Shown: positions 15,562 to 18,635 of the stretch, one piece after another
Layout: each line of letters starts with the position of its first letter
Position numbering within the stretch: the first letter of the stretch is position 1
From: an uncultured Salinimicrobium sp.
GTDB lineage: Bacteria; Bacteroidota; Bacteroidia; Flavobacteriales; Flavobacteriaceae
DNA: 18,635 nucleotides
Reading direction: 5' to 3'
NCBI GenBank assembly: GCA_946887025.1
Contig: CAMPJY010000036.1
Span: 1 to 18,635 of the forward strand
The notes under the pieces: generated by a model
The model's input: the letters and a program-made list of their open reading frames with translations, nothing else
Database searches by the model: none
Told to the model about the DNA's origin: nothing
Position numbers and translations under genes: made by a program

Positions 15562-16319
15562 TTAGTTATTTCATTCTGGTCATTTTGCTTCTGGTCGCCT
15601 TTGTAGTGGTTTTTTTTTACGTGTTCCAAAAACGAAAAAACAAACTTTTGTTTGAAAAATGGGAGGCGCAGAGAAGGTACGAACGGGAAATCGTGAACTC
15701 AAGACTGGAAATCCAGGAACAGACTTTGAAAAATGTTGGTTGGGAGCTTCATGATAATATTGGGCAACTTCTCTCTGTTGCTAAAATGCAGTTGAATATG
15801 GTGGGCCGGGTAATTGAGGATTCTGCAAAAGAGCAGGTCAAAGAAATTGGGGAAATAGTGGGGGACACTCTAAAGGAAGTCAGGTCTTTATCGAAATCCC
15901 TGAACAATGAGGTAATAGGTTACCTGGGATTGGAAAATTCCATTGCCAACGAACTCGACCGATTTCAGAGATTAAAGATGCTGGAAACGGCATTTCAGGT
16001 TGTTGGTGATAAGAAAGATGTACAGCAAAAGGACGCCATCATCATCTTCAGGATACTTCAGGAATTTTTCTCGAATGTAATAAAGCACGCAAAGGCGAGT
16101 AAGCTGACAGTAAACCTTAAATATGAAGATTCCCTTTATATTTGTGTTGTTGATGATGGAAGAGGCTTTGATATTGAAAGTGTAGACAAGAATTCCGGAC
16201 TTTTTAATATGAAGAGCCGCGCGGAATTAATAGGGGCCGAATATAAATTAAATTCAAAAGTAGGCCAGGGAACGGAATTAATTATCATTTATCATTTTCA
16301 AAGAGACAATCATGAATAG
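15534..16319 (+). CDS. Sensor histidine kinase, HisKA_3 (NarX/DesK-like) type
   Basis: A 261-aa kinase with one N-terminal membrane helix (~8-31), a charged coiled-coil linker (~33-65), a HisKA_3 dimerisation/phosphoacceptor domain with H73 in W-E-L-H-D-N-I-G-Q-L-L, and an HATPase domain. The ATPase has N181 in F-F-S-N-V-I-K-H-A-K (N box), V-D207-D208-G-R-G-F-D (G1) and G244-Q-G246-T-E-L (G2). It would autophosphorylate and pass phosphate to the regulator encoded next, whose start overlaps its stop by 8 bases. It lacks an extracellular, PAS or GAF sensor domain; only about six residues precede the helix. The signal must therefore come through the membrane, the coiled coil, or the seven-helix protein whose gene overlaps its 5' end. 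Confidence 0.93.
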   Translation: MLKKEEILLISYFILVILLLVAFVVVFFYVFQKRKNKLLFEKWEAQRRYEREIVNSRLEIQEQTLKNVGWELHDNIGQLLSVAKMQLNMVGRVIEDSAKEQVKEIGEIVGDTLKEVRSLSKSLNNEVIGYLGLENSIANELDRFQRLKMLETAFQVVGDKKDVQQKDAIIIFRILQEFFSNVIKHAKASKLTVNLKYEDSLYICVVDDGRGFDIESVDKNSGLFNMKSRAELIGAEYKLNSKVGQGTELIIIYHFQRDNHE

Positions 16320-16941
16320 ATCCATAATTATTGTTGATGATCACTTGCTATTCGCCAAATCTCTGAAGATTATGGTTGATTCCTTTAAAGGATATTCTGT
16401 CATCGAAATCTTTTCCAATGGGCAGGAACTGGTGAATTATTTTGAAAAAGAAGGTGAAACCCCGGATATCATCCTTTTGGACATTAAGATGCCTGTTTTA
16501 AATGGTCTGGAAACGATGTCATGGATCAAAAAGAAGAAGCCAAAGCAAAAGGTGGTCGCTTTATCCATGGAAGACGATGAGGCAACGGTACTTGCTATGA
16601 TTCGATTGGGAGTTAAGGGATATCTCTTGAAGGATATCGATCCAGATGAATTTCATTATGCTCTGGAAGCACTTATGAAAGAGGGCTATTATCATTCCGA
16701 CCTCCAGATAAGAACCCTTTTAAATGAAAAAGAGGGAAGTGTGGATGGGCTTAATAAAATGGAAACGGAATTTATTCAATTGGCGTGTACGGAACTTACC
16801 TACCGTGAAATAGCGGAACGTATGGATAGGAGTTATAAGACCATCGATGGTTATCGGGAGAATCTGTTCCGGAAACTTAACGTCAGATCCCGCACCGGGC
16901 TAGCCATGTACGCCATTAAGCACAACCTCGTAAACATTTGA
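16312..16941 (+). CDS. LuxR/NarL-family response regulator
   Basis: A 209-aa DNA-binding regulator. The receiver domain (~1-120) has acidic pair D9/D10 in I-V-D-D-H, phosphoacceptor D57 in L-L-D-I-K-M-P, and the conserved Lys in G-Y-L-L-K-D. The C-terminal LuxR-type helix-turn-helix (~150-205) includes L-T-Y-R-E-I-A-E-R-M-D and the recognition region Y-K-T-I-D-G-Y-R-E-N-L-F-R-K-L. Its start overlaps the kinase stop, so the two are made together and form a cognate pair. The target genes are unknown. Autoregulation of the operon through the dyads in 14086-14137 is possible but untested. No terminator is evident before the next gene. Confidence 0.95.
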   Translation: MNRSIIIVDDHLLFAKSLKIMVDSFKGYSVIEIFSNGQELVNYFEKEGETPDIILLDIKMPVLNGLETMSWIKKKKPKQKVVALSMEDDEATVLAMIRLGVKGYLLKDIDPDEFHYALEALMKEGYYHSDLQIRTLLNEKEGSVDGLNKMETEFIQLACTELTYREIAERMDRSYKTIDGYRENLFRKLNVRSRTGLAMYAIKHNLVNI

Positions 16942-16989
16942 GAAGGAAAGTTTTGTAATCTTTAGGGATAAAAAAATCTGGTAAAGCAA

Positions 16990-16997
16990 TATCTTCG
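16990..16997 (+). promoter_or_regulatory. Possible -7 box for the GNAT-nitrilase gene
   Basis: TATCTTCG matches TAnnTTTG with one mismatch, and would place the transcript start near 17003, a very short leader before the ATG at 17015. No matching TTG lies at the expected distance upstream, so support is weak. Confidence 0.3.
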
Positions 16998-17014
16998 CAA
17001 AAAAAAGATTGCAC

Positions 17015-18538
17015 ATGCTGGACTCTGCAAAGATTGAACTCCGTAACCTGAGCGTTGAGGATTACAAGGAATTGAAAATTTCAATGATCGAAAGTTATGA
17101 TGCCATGCCCGACATGTATTGGAGGGAAGATGACATTAAAGCTCTGGTCAGGAAATTTCCGGAGGGACAATTCTGTATCGTAATTGATCAGAAGATTGCA
17201 GGAGTTGCTCTTTCCATTGTGGTCGATTACCAAAAGTTCGATGACACTCACACCTATTCAGATATAATTGCTGATGATTTCGCTTCCCATTCCAGGAATG
17301 GGGATGTACTTTATGGAATAGATGTTTTTATTCATCCCGAGTATAGAGGAATGCGGCTGGGCCGAAGATTATATGAGGCCCGGAAGGAACTCTGCGAGCA
17401 GCTTAATTTGAAATCCATAATCTTCGGAGGCAGGATTCCAAACTACTCCAAGAACGCTGAAGAATTGACTCCCAAGCAATATATAGAGAAGGTCAAGCTA
17501 AAGGAAATCCACGATCCTGTACTTTCATTTCAGCTTTCAAATGATTTCCATGTGAAGAAGGTTATCAAGGGATATCTGAGGGGAGATCATGCAAGTAAGG
17601 AATTTGCCGTTCTTATGGAGTGGCACAATATTTACTATACGAAACCTGCCAAATTAATTAACACAGCAAAAACAGTGGTGCGCCTTGGTCTGGTGCAATG
17701 GCAGATGCGTTTGTTCAAGGATTATGAAGCCCTGGTTTCGCAGATCGAATTTTTTGTAGATGTGGTTAGCGACTACAAAAGTGATTTTATACTTTTTCCA
17801 GAATTGTTCAACGCCCCGCTCATGGCGGAATACAACCACTTGAATGAGGCCGAGGCCATGCGATCCCTGGCATCTTATACAGAAAGGCTGCTGGAAACTT
17901 TCAGCAATTTTGCCATTACGTACAATATCAACATTATCACCGGGAGTATGCCTCAGATTATCGGAGAGCACATGTACAACGTCGGATTTTTATGCAGAAG
18001 GGACGGAAGCTATGAGCGTTACGAAAAACTGCATATTACTCCTGCAGAAGCTTCCGCCTGGGGAATGAAAGGGGGAAGTGAATTAAAAGTAATGGATACC
18101 GATTGCGGAAAAATTGGCGTTCTTATCTGCTATGATGTCGAATTCCCTGAGATCTCTCGTATCCTGGCTGATCAGGGAATGAAGATCCTTTTTGTGCCTT
18201 TCATGACTGACACCCAGAATGGTTATTCCCGAGTGAGATTATGTTCCCAGGCAAGGGCTATAGAAAATGAATGTTATGTTGCTATGGCAGGCTCCGTAGG
18301 AAATCTGCCAAAGGTGAACAATATGGATATCCAATATGCCCAAAGTGGTGTATTTACCCCATCAGATTTTGCTTTTCCCGTAAATGGTATAAAAGCAGAA
18401 GCTACACCGAATACTGAGAATACCCTGATTGTTGACGTAGACCTGGACCTTCTTAAGGAACTTCATAACTTTGGAAGTGTTCGTAACCTGAAGGACAGGA
18501 GGAAGGACCTGTATCGCCTGCAGCTCAGGGAAAAGTAA
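17015..18538 (+). CDS. GNAT acetyltransferase fused to nitrilase-family C-N hydrolase
   Basis: A 507-aa cytoplasmic two-domain protein, the same order and length as Bacillus subtilis YhcX. Residues ~8-185 form a GNAT N-acetyltransferase domain. Its acetyl-CoA loop lies in G101-I-D-V-F-I-H-P-E-Y-R-G-M-R-L-G-R117, and the usual inner Gly of R-x-x-G-x-G is Arg (R114). Residues ~222-490 form a carbon-nitrogen hydrolase domain with the complete Glu-Lys-Cys triad: E263 (F-P-E-L-F), K338 (Y-E-K-L-H-I) and C372 (L-I-C-Y-D). The ATG at 17015 is preferred; an in-frame TTG two codons earlier adds nothing conserved. The reaction is not known to me: the second half should hydrolyse or transfer an amide or N-carbamoyl group, the first acetylate an amine, perhaps on one substrate. 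It stands alone, 73 bases after the response regulator. Confidence 0.92.
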   Translation: MLDSAKIELRNLSVEDYKELKISMIESYDAMPDMYWREDDIKALVRKFPEGQFCIVIDQKIAGVALSIVVDYQKFDDTHTYSDIIADDFASHSRNGDVLYGIDVFIHPEYRGMRLGRRLYEARKELCEQLNLKSIIFGGRIPNYSKNAEELTPKQYIEKVKLKEIHDPVLSFQLSNDFHVKKVIKGYLRGDHASKEFAVLMEWHNIYYTKPAKLINTAKTVVRLGLVQWQMRLFKDYEALVSQIEFFVDVVSDYKSDFILFPELFNAPLMAEYNHLNEAEAMRSLASYTERLLETFSNFAITYNINIITGSMPQIIGEHMYNVGFLCRRDGSYERYEKLHITPAEASAWGMKGGSELKVMDTDCGKIGVLICYDVEFPEISRILADQGMKILFVPFMTDTQNGYSRVRLCSQARAIENECYVAMAGSVGNLPKVNNMDIQYAQSGVFTPSDFAFPVNGIKAEATPNTENTLIVDVDLDLLKELHNFGSVRNLKDRRKDLYRLQLREK

Positions 18539-18596
18539 GGAGAAGACATAGGAAAGGTATCATTTATTATCCTCTACCACTTTTTCTGTTAAAAGA

Positions 18597-18627
18597 TTTG
18601 TTCGTTTTTATTTTTCTTATACTTTTA
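18597..18627 (+). promoter_or_regulatory. Candidate promoter of the next gene to the right
   Basis: Within the gene-free right end (18539-18635), TTTG (overlapping 18597-18600) and TACTTTTA (18620-18627) are 19 bases apart. This is close to the ideal Bacteroidetes promoter with only the last base of the -7 element differing. It points out of the window, so the gene it drives is not visible. Confidence 0.45.
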
Positions 18628-18635
18628 CCACGTGA

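Overview
The window looks like a chromosomal segment from a member of the Bacteroidota, most likely a marine-type Flavobacteriaceae. The reasons are the protein families (a maltose operon of MFS transporter, beta-phosphoglucomutase, GH65 and two exported GH13 enzymes), the general lack of Shine-Dalgarno sequences before the ATGs, AT-rich gaps with promoters resembling the Bacteroidetes TTTG/TAnnTTTG type, and lipoproteins starting C-K-N-E. No database search was possible, so the genus is not assigned. All genes lie on the + strand. There are no tRNA, rRNA, IS or CRISPR features.

Layout. (1) 1-550: gene-free DNA with a hairpin plus 11-bp tandem repeat (207-281) and a candidate promoter. (2) 551-8210: five-gene alpha-glucan operon: sugar MFS transporter, beta-phosphoglucomutase, GH65 disaccharide (probably maltose) phosphorylase, an exported neopullulanase/cyclomaltodextrinase-like GH13, and a GH13 lipoprotein. 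A strong terminator closes it at 8235-8256. (3) 8333-10337: pfkA-gapA, ATP-dependent phosphofructokinase and NAD-type GAPDH, preceded by a LacI/CcpA-like palindrome and closed by a second strong terminator. (4) 10396-14011: BadF/NAGK-type sugar-kinase-like ATPase, comM (Mg-chelatase-like AAA+ helicase) and a DUF2891 lipoprotein. (5) 14012-14471: AT-rich gap containing a long hairpin, a potential antiterminator segment and an intrinsic terminator, arranged like a transcription-attenuation leader. (6) 14472-16941: tightly packed four-gene signalling module: a 124-aa protein of unknown function, a seven-helix membrane protein, a HisKA_3-type histidine kinase without its own sensor domain, and a LuxR/NarL-type response regulator. 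(7) 17015-18538: a GNAT acetyltransferase fused to a nitrilase-family amidohydrolase. The last 97 bases hold a candidate promoter for a gene beyond the edge.

How the genes fit together. The two exported GH13 enzymes would cut starch or maltodextrin outside the cytoplasm. The MFS protein would import maltose or short glucans, GH65 would phosphorolyse maltose to glucose plus beta-glucose-1-phosphate, and beta-phosphoglucomutase would convert the latter to glucose-6-phosphate. The next operon supplies two lower steps, PFK and GAPDH, so uptake to lower glycolysis is covered by about 10 kb apart from isomerase, aldolase and glucokinase. SusC/SusD-type outer-membrane proteins and a regulator are not in the window. 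The least-explained part is the signalling module at 14472-16941 with its structured leader.
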